From positions 1,135,049 to 1,199,048 of the forward strand of contig SCFE01000020.1 of the NCBI GenBank assembly GCA_004352715.1: 64,000 bases of DNA, given 5' to 3'. Position numbers and translations under genes: made by a program. Below are positions 10,956-22,592 of the stretch, piece by piece; position 1 is the first letter of the stretch; each line of letters starts with the position of its first letter. Source of the stretch: Hofstenia miamia. Taxonomy: Eukaryota; Xenacoelomorpha; Acoela. The notes beneath the pieces were generated by a model that ran no database searches, had not been told where the DNA came from, and was given only the letters and a program-made list of their open reading frames with translations.

Positions 10956-11196
10956 ATGAACTCACATTTGCTAATTAATGCTGATGCAGCACAAAAACAG
11001 CAGATGAAGAAAAGAGGGAAATTGTCAAAAACACTAATGAACAGGTACTAGCTGATTGTTTAATTGTTTACTAAAAATTGATATAAATATGCAGTAATGG
11101 TTGTGATGATTATGAACGAATTTTACTTGATTTACTCTGTTATTTTTATTCAGGTTATTTAATGATATTAATGGAAAGCTAAACGCACAAGAGTAG
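10956..11196 (+). CDS. Candidate two-exon small gene, 43 codons
   Basis: An ATG at 10956 opens a frame that runs to CAG 11044 and a GTACTAG donor at 11045. The intron (11045-11153) ends in GTTATTTTTATTCAG. Joining across phase 2 keeps the frame open for 13 more codons to TAG 11194-11196. The product is short, basic and helix-prone (AAQKQQMKKRGKLSKTLMN, then LFNDINGKLNAQE). No family is recognised. Frame continuity across both consensus sites supports a transcribed exon pair. It could instead be the tail of a longer gene, and 43 codons could survive by chance. It lies 190 bases right of the Penelope element. Confidence 0.35.
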
Positions 11197-11985
11197 TCTG
11201 CAGGTGGTTCCCAGACCCGGTTAAAGGTATTTCAGGGCAGCTGCACGATCCAGCCTTTCAAAAGTGTGGTGCAGCCAGCAGCTGGGATGTGCTCTTAGGT
11301 TAATTTTACGATTAGGGGTTTTAATCCATTGTAGCTTTCCCATTGATTCATTTACAAATATGAGTAGTTATGGCCATGGCAAGAAGAGCCCACAAAAACG
11401 ATTCTGATTGGTCGAGAGCTCATGACGTCATATGTGACGTGACAGACCATGAATATTGGCAAAGATGGTATTAGTGAGTCACCAGTTTTTTTTGACAGGC
11501 AGTAATGGATTTCTGACAGGTGCTAATTGATTCATCTCAGTTTTTTAATTGATTTTGTGGTGATTCATTTACATGCTGACTCAATTTAGTTTACACTGTT
11601 TTGGTATAATTTCAATTTTGTTAATATACATGATTATATCACAATTGTTTGCATACATTACATTTTGTTAATATATACCTAATTACAACACATTACACTC
11701 ATTTGCATACATTACATCACATTTGTGATTTTCTATTGTTGTCTAATTTTACAACACTTTGTCAGATACACATATAATATTAGACTAATTTTCCATTACA
11801 TGTAAAAACTACACAATGCAATGACAAACCACGCCAATCATCTTTTTCCATAATTTCGAAAAGCTTTTGGGAATTTTTTTTCAAAAAGACTTCACCTTGT
11901 TTTTCAAAACATACCATTTCATTTACGAAAACAACATTTTTTGTTTCTAAACAAGCAAACTATTTTAACCCATTTTTGATAATTT
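11197..11985. other. Non-coding; GC-richer patch then AT-rich tandem words
   Basis: 11197-11480 is less AT-rich than its flanks and includes TGACGTCATATGTGACGTGA, but no gene or known repeat is recognised. At 11617-11720 a roughly 54-base unit (TTTGTTAATATA..TTTGCATACATTACAT) occurs about twice. Confidence 0.4.
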
Positions 11986-12260
11986 GTATGGAAAATATGA
12001 AATGTAGAAATTAAACAAAAAGAGATCACAATCCAATCTAATAAAAGCACATAGAATTTTATAGGTAATAGTAGAAATGAATGACTAGTGTACATGTTAA
12101 AAAAACTAATTTTAAACTATTTTGTTAATACATGTGGAAAATATTAAATGTGGAAATTAAACAAAAAGAGATCGCAATCCAGCATAAAAAAAACATTTAA
12201 AATTTTGAGACATTAGTAAAAAACGCATTTGTCTAGTTTACGTGTTAAAAACGAATTTCA
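11985..12260 (+). repeat. Tandem duplication, period about 145 bases
   Basis: TGGAAAATATGAAATGTAGA and AAACAAAAAGAGATCACAATCC near 11989 recur as TGGAAAATATTAAATGTGGA and AAACAAAAAGAGATCGCAATCC from 12134. The copies have diverged at many positions. No coding content. Confidence 0.7.
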
Positions 12261-13149
12261 TCAATTTCCAAAATATAAAACCAGATATTTAAGTGAGCAT
12301 GGTAAAGCCCACATTTTAAAAACAAGACAAAATACATGTATATTATACACGTTCCACTTATAATGATGGTAAATTACACTATTAAATTTGTCTATTGTAT
12401 TAGTTTATCATCTCCAATGTTGATGTGAGTTCATATATTGTTGTCAACCACCATCTATATTTCCCATGCACAGATAATTTTCAATAAGGGTTGTTCATCT
12501 GATTAAAGAGACGAGAATCAAAAAACGTCCAACAAAAATATATCTAAGTGTGATATAGGAGATATGCATTTTACAAAATTAAATAAATATGTCAACTATT
12601 GTTTATGTGTATTAAGAACAACATCTAATAAAATAAAATAAACACACATATAAATTAAATTGAGCAGGAGACCTAATAAATGTTATAATGTATTTCTAAT
12701 GGCAAATCTATGCAACATACAACAATAACAAGTTTTTATGACTGGAAATGCTCTCTTTATTGTGAGATTCCTTTTAATGTCAAATTGGAAACTGCAATTG
12801 TCTAAAAGCAGAATAAAGATGATTTTAATGTAAAATTATCCATACCAAGTTGTATGTCTTCTCAAAAGCTCCTAGCAATGATAAGAGCTACATTGGATTT
12901 CTAATGCAATTCCCACCATCTGCTTTATGGAGTATGTTGAGAGAAAGTGCATACAATATATTGTAAAAAACATGTGCTAAACTCCAAATTAATTAGAGAG
13001 AGAGAAATCAATGCCTACCACTTTTCTTTACAATTATACATGCACACAGCAGAGAATTGACTGTATGTGACTTGAGGAGAAGTTAATCAACATGTATGAA
13101 GGCCATTTTCAAATGATGGATTAGATAGCAATAGAACACGTGTCTCAGT
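12261..13149. other. Non-coding AT-rich sequence, nothing recognised
   Basis: No supported gene or repeat was seen. Confidence 0.4.
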
Positions 13150-13575
13150 GAAATGCTTATGGCACTTTAGCATAGAGACATTCTTCAATCAATAAACCAC
13201 AGAAAAATTATAAATAGTAGCAAACACAGCTAAATATGGTTGTTAATTTATTACATGTGTAAAATGTACATACACTTGTTGTGGTGAAATTTTCTCATGG
13301 AGGCATTCTTTTTTGTTCAATACAAGTGGAGCATCGTAAAATAGTGACAGACAGCTAAATAGTTCCATCAACTTCTTATAAATTAAAATGATTATACTTC
13401 TGTTATAGTTGAGTTCAGCATAGAGGCGTTTTTTTCAATTGATAGAGCATGATAAAATGACTGGAGGCAGAGCTAAATTTTTCCATTAATTTTTTTATAT
13501 ATATTAAAAATATGCATAAGCCTTTATTGTGGTGGAAATTTAACCCAGAGGTGGACTTTGCACAAATGTATGGAT
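13150..13575. repeat. Degenerate minisatellite, about 120-base unit, three to four copies
   Basis: Successive units share the order TAGCATAGAGRC / CATGGAGGC / AGAGGCG, then TTTTTTCAAT, then GAGCAT..TAAAAT, then CAGCTAAAT and a T-rich end. Units begin near 13150, 13273, 13395 and 13520. The minus-strand frame at 13415-13597 lies wholly inside and is not a gene. Confidence 0.6.
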
Positions 13576-14039
13576 GAATGAATAGAGGGAAATGCAATGT
13601 ATGGAAATGATGAAAATTATTTACAACATCTAAGTAAGTAAAACATTGCTAACAATAAATTCACCAATTTCATTTACCATATACAGAAACTTGGAGTGAC
13701 TACAGAGGCAGAGCGAGATGGCAGAGGCAATTCACTATCACAGATCTAGGAAATAATTATTAAATTTGTGTGCAAAATAATTTTCATATACCTAAACAAG
13801 GTCGTTTGCTGCTACTGCTTGTAGATGGTTCATTTATAGGGTGTTTAATCAAAGGTTGAGGAATATCTAAATGAAAAATTTGTAAAATACATTTAAATTC
13901 AGTCTATACCTTTATGACCATATGGCAAACTTTGGTAATGATCCAACAGATATCTCTTATCATCATAGGGTGTTAGTGCCACTTTATTCATCCTCTCAAT
14001 AGAGATATCATGGTTATGACTTCATATCATTACCATTTC
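13576..14039. other. Downstream flank of the polymerase relic
   Basis: No reading frame of interest. It may contain decayed sequence of the same element, but nothing is identifiable. Confidence 0.35.
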
Positions 14040-14276
14040 TCACTGCAGAATTTCTTCACCATCCAAAATTAGTTTGAAGATGTCGAAATTCAAGGTCTTC
14101 TTCACAATACCCATAACCCCTTTTGAACTAGATTTAAGGTCGACGCCCCCACTACTTGCACATATATATTGGATGGAATACATTTTCGATTTTAATGCCA
14201 CCAACTGTGTTACTATTCTTACTGCCAGCTCATCCTTCACCTTTAAATAAGTTTTCTTATTTGCCTCACTAAACAT
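14040..14276 (-). pseudogene. C-terminal piece of Polinton-type DNA polymerase B
   Basis: This 78-residue frame contains LVALKSKMYSIQY followed by a Lys-rich GVMGIVKKTLNFD stretch. That matches the order of the C-terminal region of protein-primed family B polymerases carried by Polintons and adintoviruses, where a GLRxKMYS-like block precedes a KGIKK-like block. It continues the polymerase at 14288-15850 after a stop and frame disruption around 14280-14290. Confidence 0.75.
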
Positions 14277-14287
14277 GGGGGAATATT

Positions 14288-15850
14288 TCAGATAATTTGA
14301 AAAGTCAAAATGGCTGGCAATTCATTGTATATATTTTTGTTCTTTATTTTATACAGGAGAGAGTCTGTGTTGCTGTATAATAGGGAAATTTGATTCTTAA
14401 AAGCCTCCTTCATAACATCATAGTGGAATTGAAACATTTGTAATTTGGACACATCTAAAATAGTTTGATCAATATAATTTGGTTTTGTCCACTTGATCTC
14501 TTTATGCCATAACATGACCTGCACTAGGTTTTTGGAAATTATATTGAATGACTTAAATTCAGGTGTCTTAATTAATTTTTCAGCAGCCTCCTGATTACCA
14601 ACAAACTTGACTATGCATTGTTTTCTGAGAGATTCCATAGTCTTCCCAAATACCGCGTTTGACATTAATTTATAAAAATTCTTTTCAAAGTCATTCTTGG
14701 CAGCTTTTCTTTTCATTGTGTTTAAATCAATGTAGGGCTTTAAAAATTGTGATTGCTGGAACTGCAATGCTTTGTGGAATTTTGTCACTTTTAGACCCTG
14801 TGCAATATAAAATTTGAGAACTTCATAATGTACTACATATTCTTTTTTATTGAAAAATGTTTGCATTAATTTTGGTACTTTTCCTGTCTTTAAATTTAAT
14901 GTGGTTTTTATATGTTTTTGGTATGGTGACAACAATTCATCACCCACACACATTTTATGCAGAGCTAACAGATAATCAGAGTGTTCTCCATGCAGATGTG
15001 ATGGATAATGCAGGTCAACCATAACCAGATAGCCTCTGTCTGCCTCTGAAGGTGTAGCAAGTATATTTTCTAGACTCTCATCTGTCCAGCGTAGGCCTCC
15101 AGTGGGTAAAAACTCACACATAGAAGCACCGTACAATGAATTCATGTCCAAAAAGAGAGAATATGTGGAGTCTTTCCCACTGTTGTAACCCTCCACCATT
15201 GGGTTATTTGCTTTAAAATAACGATTTGAAAACACCCCACACATGCCTCCTCTAATTCCATCTTCAATAAATTCCAGCTGATCCAGATTGGCAATGGGGT
15301 CCAATGATGTCTTTGTATATTTCAGCATTGTGTTCCAGCTATAATTTGAAATTGTGAAGAAGTGCACAGGGTCTAGCTTGTACGTTTCCATGCTCTCCAA
15401 CCTAAATTCTCTAATTACATCACCAAGTAAGAGGGTGTCCACCTCCAAATAGTTGTCATGGTAGTCTTTAAGTGTCTGACAGCCTCCTTTTACCCAGGTA
15501 TGTTCCTGCTCAAAGTCCAGTTCTTCCTGTGTTATAGATGTTTCCCCAGTCAATAAGTTCTTCCAGTGGACCAAGTCTGGAAGCTGTGTATTGCCAAATT
15601 TCTTGAAACTATCTAAATAATCATAACATAGCACACCTTTTCCTCTGCTGAATGCCTCTGCTTTTTCATCATCCATGCCTGCACGTAAAAATTTATAATT
15701 ATCACTGTCAATGTTCTTTGTTAGGTTGGAGAGACTATCTGTTATAAAGCAATAAGAGTCTAGAAATCGTAATTCTTCATACAAACATTTACTAACACTG
15801 TTTTTATCTTTATAATATTGTATGGGAATGGATAAACTAAGTGACAACAT
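14288..15850 (-). pseudogene. Protein-primed DNA polymerase B core (Polinton/adintovirus type), inactivated
   Basis: The 520-residue frame carries the third exonuclease motif (YLEVDTLLLGDV, residues 134-145), polymerase motif A as LDMNSLYG (234-241; the aspartate is present, the usual Pro is Gly), motif B as KLMSNAVFGK (394-403) and motif C as YSNTDS (492-497). In the family motif C is YxDTDS, so the first catalytic Asp is Asn here and synthesis should be lost. The N-terminus is cut by a frameshift: the preceding part lies in another frame at 15760-16053. The C-terminus is cut by a stop at 14288. In life such enzymes copy the element's linear DNA from a protein primer. No integrase, ATPase or capsid frame is seen nearby. 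Confidence 0.9.
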
Positions 15851-16053
15851 GTTTTCACTAGTGCAGGGAAGTCATAATGGGAGGCATTGTGTGCAAATAT
15901 GGGGGTGAAATTGGGTGATCTATGCAAAATATTACAGTCACTATGGGCAGTGCCTCTAATTTTACCACTATAGTGAAAATGGTCTATTACTTTTTTCAAA
16001 GTTGCCTCAAATGGTTTTTCACAAAATACACAGGATGTTGCATTTGCACGCAT
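15760..16053 (-). pseudogene. Endonuclease VII-like and exonuclease segment of the same polymerase
   Basis: The 97-residue frame opens with a CVFCEKPF knuckle and VIDHFHYSGKIRGTAHSDCN, the His/Asn zinc-bound nuclease-like module often fused ahead of Polinton-type polymerases. It then has FAHNASHYDF, resembling exonuclease motif II (FHNxxxYD). It overlaps the polymerase core in a different frame, so a frameshift lies between about 15760 and 15850. Confidence 0.82.
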
Positions 16054-16059
16054 TCTTTT

Positions 16060-16505
16060 TCATTCACCATGTGTTATTTGTAGTATGCAATGTTTTTGCT
16101 TTGCATCAAATGAATCATGTGCAATTTTTCTAAGGTGGTTCCATGCATTCTGCATGCATTCCTCACCAGAAAAGACTTTGGAAGAAAGCAGCTCCTTTTC
16201 CATCATTGTTGTAATGCATATGCCCAAATGTTTCTGCTTTACTTCTTGCATTGTATAACTGTTTGATGGATTAGGTAGGGGACCATGCACTTTTTCTGAA
16301 ATAGTTTCTATATTGAATGTGGCCATTAATGGTACATAGTTTTTTGCCCCATAATTTTTTCCGACTGACTGGGGAATGTAATTTCAGGTTCAGCAGATCC
16401 ACTACATTTCTTCTAGTGTCTCTCAAAATTTTCCTTCACACAGAAGCCAGACAAACATTTTGGACATTGCATTCCTTCACCTTTTCTATTTTTAAAAAAT
16501 TTTAG
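16060..16505 (-). pseudogene. Polymerase N-terminal region: C2H2 finger and linker, broken
   Basis: Between about 16385 and 16475 the minus strand encodes a CPKCLSGFCVKENFERH finger followed by KKC, interrupted by a stop. A C2H2-like finger at this point is characteristic of animal Polinton-type polymerases. The 88-residue frame at 16060-16326 continues toward the nuclease-like module (HLRKIAHDSFDAKQ). Several stops and frame changes separate the parts. Confidence 0.65.
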
Positions 16506-17228
16506 TCAAGCATTCAAATTGGTAATGGCCACATAATGACTATTTCCATCTCTTTCAATTAACATCAAGTTTGCATTTTTCTCATAGTCCTTCTCTGATA
16601 CATATGCAGGAACCAAACTCTGATCATTAGCATTTAGAGAGTAAACATTGACCTTTATTTGATTGAGGTCCTCAAAAACACAGACGTCATTTACAGATAG
16701 TGGGAAAGACAACCCACTAACATTTAAAGCACACTTAAACTTGTTTAAACAAGTTACTATATCTCAATTTTTAACTTGTGGATGCAAACATGCTAAAATT
16801 GCATATAGAAAGCATTGGTTGGATTCCTCTGTCTTTGGGTTTACCAGGAAATGGTTCTTCTTTAGATAATCTGGTAGCGGCATAAATGTGCCAGCATGGG
16901 TTGGTCTATACTTGGTGATGCGTAGCCCTACATTGTTTATATTTTTAACAATCCACCCTGATCTGTTGTTTGCACATGCTGTGATATAATTTGCGAGTTC
17001 ATTTATCATGCAAGAATATGTTGCCTCACAAAGTCCTGTACAAAAGACTGAAGCTGGTTTGCTTGTAGGGTGCAAAATGACTTGCTTTTCTTCATTTCCA
17101 TCAGTTTGTGACAGTTTGACCTCAGCTATCAGATAAACTTTGGCAGAGAAATGCTTGGTGATGTCCTCCTTAATAATTTTCGAAATGGATGGATATGCAA
17201 GTTGGAATGGTGAATAAATGTCCACCAC
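16506..17228 (-). pseudogene. N-terminal third of the Polinton-type polymerase protein, two fragments
   Basis: The fragment at 16764-17228 (154 residues) contains GTFMPLPDYLKK and NQCFLYAILACLHP, matching the FxPLPxxL..NxxCFxWxILAxLHP block that begins many Polinton-type polymerase proteins. The fragment at 16506-16712 (68 residues) has VCVFEDLNQIKVNVYSL and SHYVAITNLN, matching the later KFExxNxIxxNVY..HYxxIxxL block. Stops and a gap of about 50 bases separate them. Together with the three downstream pieces this is one decayed gene read right to left. Confidence 0.75.
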
Positions 17229-17321
17229 ATTTAATTGTTGGCTTTCAAATTAGGCAAAGCTTCCCTTACATGCTGTATTAGTCATATGCAAATTAATCTT
17301 GTCAATGGAAGGTGGTGCTGA

Positions 17322-17494
17322 TCATTCATGAACAACTGTAATGTTTTCAGAAAACAATTTCTCCTTATGGAAAAATAATTTGTATTCAGTGTATAGATGC
17401 ACCCGTGATTTTTTATGTTTCCTATATATATGACCTTCTAATGCATGGGTTTTTGGGCTAGTATATGTACAATGAGCGCATTGAAAAATGAGGG
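17322..17494 (-). pseudogene. C2H2 finger segment fused in frame to the LINE fragment
   Basis: Downstream of the RT blocks the same frame changes character to FQCAHCTYTSPKTHALEGH followed by RKHKK, a C2H2 finger. It ends at 17322. It lies directly upstream of the polymerase N-terminus and may be a piece of that element, joined to the LINE by insertion. The junction near 17495 is in frame by chance or rearrangement. Confidence 0.55.
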
Positions 17495-17779
17495 GATGAT
17501 TAACACTGCTTGCAGATAATTTTTCTATAAGTATGCTATGATTAATAGAATTGAAAGCTTTAGAAAGGTCTAAGCAAGCAATAGCAACGAATTTATTTGC
17601 ATCAAGTGAAGATCTCCAGTTCTCTGTAGCTTTTAAAAGTGCATCAGAAGTTGAAAAATTTTTTCGAAATCCAAATTGAGTATTTGACAAAAGATTATAT
17701 TCATTTAGGTGTTCTGTTATTTGATTGTGCAATAACCTCTCGAATATTTTGCTTATTGGAGATGTTATCAAAATTGGCC
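17495..17779 (-). mobile_element. Non-LTR reverse transcriptase fragment
   Basis: The minus-strand frame reads ISKIFERLLHNQITEHL, LLSNTQFGFRKNFST, ALLKATENW and CLDLSKAFNSINHSIL. These are the first RT blocks of a LINE, including motif A with its catalytic Asp (in LDLSKAF). It enters the gap at 17780 and ends abruptly at about 17495. Confidence 0.85.
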
Positions 17780-18779
17780 NNNNNNNNNNNNNNNNNNNNN
17801 NNNNNNNNNNNNNNNNNNNNNNNNNNNNNNNNNNNNNNNNNNNNNNNNNNNNNNNNNNNNNNNNNNNNNNNNNNNNNNNNNNNNNNNNNNNNNNNNNNNN
17901 NNNNNNNNNNNNNNNNNNNNNNNNNNNNNNNNNNNNNNNNNNNNNNNNNNNNNNNNNNNNNNNNNNNNNNNNNNNNNNNNNNNNNNNNNNNNNNNNNNNN
18001 NNNNNNNNNNNNNNNNNNNNNNNNNNNNNNNNNNNNNNNNNNNNNNNNNNNNNNNNNNNNNNNNNNNNNNNNNNNNNNNNNNNNNNNNNNNNNNNNNNNN
18101 NNNNNNNNNNNNNNNNNNNNNNNNNNNNNNNNNNNNNNNNNNNNNNNNNNNNNNNNNNNNNNNNNNNNNNNNNNNNNNNNNNNNNNNNNNNNNNNNNNNN
18201 NNNNNNNNNNNNNNNNNNNNNNNNNNNNNNNNNNNNNNNNNNNNNNNNNNNNNNNNNNNNNNNNNNNNNNNNNNNNNNNNNNNNNNNNNNNNNNNNNNNN
18301 NNNNNNNNNNNNNNNNNNNNNNNNNNNNNNNNNNNNNNNNNNNNNNNNNNNNNNNNNNNNNNNNNNNNNNNNNNNNNNNNNNNNNNNNNNNNNNNNNNNN
18401 NNNNNNNNNNNNNNNNNNNNNNNNNNNNNNNNNNNNNNNNNNNNNNNNNNNNNNNNNNNNNNNNNNNNNNNNNNNNNNNNNNNNNNNNNNNNNNNNNNNN
18501 NNNNNNNNNNNNNNNNNNNNNNNNNNNNNNNNNNNNNNNNNNNNNNNNNNNNNNNNNNNNNNNNNNNNNNNNNNNNNNNNNNNNNNNNNNNNNNNNNNNN
18601 NNNNNNNNNNNNNNNNNNNNNNNNNNNNNNNNNNNNNNNNNNNNNNNNNNNNNNNNNNNNNNNNNNNNNNNNNNNNNNNNNNNNNNNNNNNNNNNNNNNN
18701 NNNNNNNNNNNNNNNNNNNNNNNNNNNNNNNNNNNNNNNNNNNNNNNNNNNNNNNNNNNNNNNNNNNNNNNNNNNNNNN
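17780..18779. other. Assembly gap (1000 N)
   Basis: Unresolved. It probably hides the rest of the LINE reverse transcriptase. Confidence 0.99.
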
Positions 18780-21461
18780 TCACAGTTTGGAATACGATTG
18801 GCTGTTGGCGAAGTGTGCAACAATGATTGTCCATACAAAATATATAAACGTTTATCATCTCCGCCTGTGTTGAAACCCTTGACACTTCCAACATTTGCGC
18901 ATAGACACTTTCAAAATCAAAATTCTTGCAGTTATGTACTAACCTTTAGAACACTAAAGAACTGCACACTTTTAGCAACTATTAATGAATTTTCCAGAAA
19001 CCCTATTATTACGTTTTCTATATTAGCATCTTTGCATTAGCAAGTTTTTACTCCATGTGATCTTCGAATACGAACTCGTGCTTTTTAACATTTTGCGTTG
19101 CAAAACAAAAGCTATATTTTATCCTTTACTTACATACACCCAAATATTTTTTTTGGGCAAATACAAATAATTGTTTTGTAATACGTTCTTCAACTGGAAA
19201 AATCGATAAACTAACAAAATTAATAATTGTATAAATCAACTTTACAATTATTAAGAAAAATTTCCTACAAATTCACACTATTAATTTAATACGAATTACA
19301 GCATACTTTTTTCCACTATAATGATGAGACTAGAGATCTTGATGCAATTGCATTAGCGCGATTGAAAGGCTGCAAAAATCTTAAGATAGCAGTAGCCACA
19401 TTTCTATTGTGAATTTTTCGCGATTCTGCTAGGAAGGCCGGCTTCTGAAAAGTGTTTATTAATGTACTTGAGCAACCTCCTAGTGTTTCTAGGGCCAAGA
19501 CCACAAATAAATAACCTTCGGAGTCACAATTATTACTGTTTTGAGTACTTGCGATCTTCCACTACTCCTTGAGGCCAAATGTTTTCAGAGGAATTGCTTG
19601 ATCACGAACTTCAAATGCTTGATCAAAAAATTCGAACTTTGTCAGTGTTGTATTGAAAAGCTTTCTGGGTGCAGTCCTGAGGCAATTCTTCTGACACAGT
19701 TATGGAAAATAAAAGAGATAATTAGTGAAATTCACGGAATTCGTAATATCTGCATTGGTGAGGTTTTCAACCAAATCGTGAGCTTTAAATACAGAACCCA
19801 AATATACACAAAGATGCTGGTTGCATGCATGCAGCATACCAATGCTCCCATTTTGATAGGTAAAAATCTTGATTCCATGCAGTGGTCACCCAATAATGCA
19901 TGAATTAGCATCCAGTAAGGATTCATCAAATTCTCTTAAAATAATCTCACGATTAGCAAAGGGAGAAATAGATCGCAATGCATAGGTAGTAAACGAAATT
20001 AAATGCATAATAATGTGCAAGGGCATTGTACTCAAGAAACAAAATAAGAAAACTCGCCACTGCAAAATGGAAAATTGGTTACTGAAATAATTTTGCTTAT
20101 TTCGATCTTCTTACGCCTTATGAAGTTTTACTTGCCAGAACTGCAAGATAAACTATTTCTTTAGTTGAACATGCCATTTTATAGAGACAAACGATTGGAT
20201 TAATTTAAAAAAAATGTTTTTGGTAGCCATAAAAACTGTATGATGAATCATACGATGGGCATTAATGGGTTAAAAAGGACAGGGGAATAGAAAGAATAAA
20301 CTTGATTAAAACCGATAGAAAATGGGTGTCATTGAAAACCACAACTACAAATATTTATTCAATAATGTAACAGCATTCATTAGATCAGGTTTTTTCAGAT
20401 TAATAGGATACGCTTTGAATATGCATTAATTTTTTTATTCAATAAGTCTTCCGTTTAAAGCATTACAAAATCAGTTTACAATAAAATGTATAACCACTTA
20501 CAATTAGTGTTGTTAAAACTTTTCATGTTTCCTGGCGAAAACTTTACATTCCATAGACACTGTGAATGATGTATTTTCAAAAAATCCTGAATAGAATATA
20601 TTCTCGTTAACAAAGTTCAAAATTGGGGTGTGGCATTGAAACTCAGAATGAAGAAAGAGCTAGAAATTGGTACAAGATGTTGGTAGATGTCAAAGTTTTC
20701 TAATGTTGTTAGTTTAGTGCGAAATTTTTTATAAAATATAATTTAATGCATTTGCAAATGATATTTTCCTATTTTTTGTCTCGCTTTTTATAGATACTCA
20801 GTTATATTGATATATTTGCCTGTGTTTATCAGTAAGTTGTGGGAATAACATAGTATGTAAATGTCATTATTTTTCAAAATTTTTTTGAACAATTCTGTAT
20901 TAACTTTGGAGTGTCTGTCATGACCGAGGTAAAAGAAAATGCACTATTTTAAAGATTATGAAAATTGTATATTCTACAGGAACAGGTTCAATTAGCTTTA
21001 GGATTACAGCTAGTAGGATTTTTAATTTGATGACACGTCATTTATTGTTGACAAGATCATTATTGAATCAAATCTGTCTCATGATATTGCAAACAAAAGC
21101 AGATTTTCGATTTATAGTATTAATATAAATATGAGTAACCAGTTTCTGTTATTTGTTACGGCAGTGGAAAAGGAAATTTTCTCTTTAAGTAATGAACTCT
21201 GGTATTGGGACCTTTATAACTAAGACAGGAAAGTTTTATATTGTACATTAAATAGTGAATAAATGGACAGTTATTTTGTAGAACGTGATTTGCTTTGTTT
21301 TTGTAGTCTTGCCTTAATTTTATTCTCATGTAATAGAAATACATTCATTTACTACTTGCCTTCCGTGGATTTGTTTCTAAGTTCATATAGTCATCACACA
21401 TGAGGTTTTTATAAAGGAAGCAATGAGAATCACGCAGAGATGGAAGCAGTACCCTCAAATG
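18780..21461. other. Non-coding, no gene recognised
   Basis: Frames at 19316-19504 (minus) and 19541-19903 (plus) are somewhat longer than neighbours and the sequence there is less AT-rich, but neither matches a family I know. They could be remnants of an unidentified transposon. Confidence 0.4.
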
Positions 21462-22592
21462 ATGACCATGTCCGGTTCCGGTCACCCCTGACCGGACCGC
21501 TACCCAGGTTTCTCTCATGTGGGTAACGGAATTGACCGGTCCTCACATTATAGAGAACCGATTTTTCCCGCTTTATCTGGTTTAACTGTACATGTATTTA
21601 GGGGTTCAATTCTCCCTCCTTTTGACCGGTTGTGACTGGCATTGCTATTTCCGGGCCGTTTTGTGCATTACACAATGCATTTGTACAGTTGAAAGAACGT
21701 GTACTGAACTTATCCGCGTTTAAATTATCGGATTAACACTAAATATCTCATAGTTCTTTTTACAGGCATAAACCAAAAATCGATACTAATCACCCAATGC
21801 TTTTAATGCTGCAAATTTCAATTTGAATATTGGTAATCCTATGTAAATAATTATTCCATGATAGCTTTTAGTAACTAATGGTACGCTGTGATTACTTCCA
21901 AACATCGACGGTCATTTTGTATCTTAATTTTAAACCTAATTAATAGACAATGCCTAATGCCCGTGGTAATTCGGAAATCAAAGTAATCCTGTTAAGGTAA
22001 AAATCCCCTCATTTGTAGTTAGTTAAGCTGGAAGTTTACTCTGAAAATAGTCTAATAATTAACTATGGTATCTTATTGGGGTTGTGCCTTTAACTCTTAA
22101 ATGCCTAACATATCTGACAAACGTAACAACCCAACACTTGTCCAAAATGGACCCATATAAAATAAATGTATATTTATTTTTGGAGTTGCAGTTGGATGTA
22201 TTGATAAAGATTAATACAATTTAAGCATGTGACACTCTTTTCGACATTGCATTGCTGCTTGGACCCCACAGAATTACATTTCCAGCTGTTTTGTTTTTGG
22301 ATTGCTCACATCTTTATATCATGTTTAGGCACTGAATATCAATGCTCCTAAATTTTACTGTATATTTAATTAAAAATTTTCAAAACTTTGCAAATACTAC
22401 TTCTTTTGCAACATAGACACCAAAATTCTTTTTGCACCCAGTAATATGTGAATGAAGCTGTGATGTTTTGCTAAGTCTTTCTTGGGCATGTGACAAGAAA
22501 GACAAATAAAAGGGCACATTTTCTAAAGTAATCTGTGTTAAAAATGAGAGGGATTTTATAATTAAGAGTGACCGGATCCGGTCCGCTGGTCA
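21462..22592. mobile_element. Candidate DNA transposon with CCGGTCAC-type ends
   Basis: TGACCATGTCCGGTTCCGGTC at the left and its approximate inverse at 22566-22592 (GAGTGACCGGATCCGGTC..TGGTCA) form imperfect terminal inverted repeats, rich in CCGG in an otherwise AT-rich region. Additional GACCGG words cluster at 21487-21500, 21532-21538 and 21624-21630. No transposase frame or clear target duplication was seen. Confidence 0.4.
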
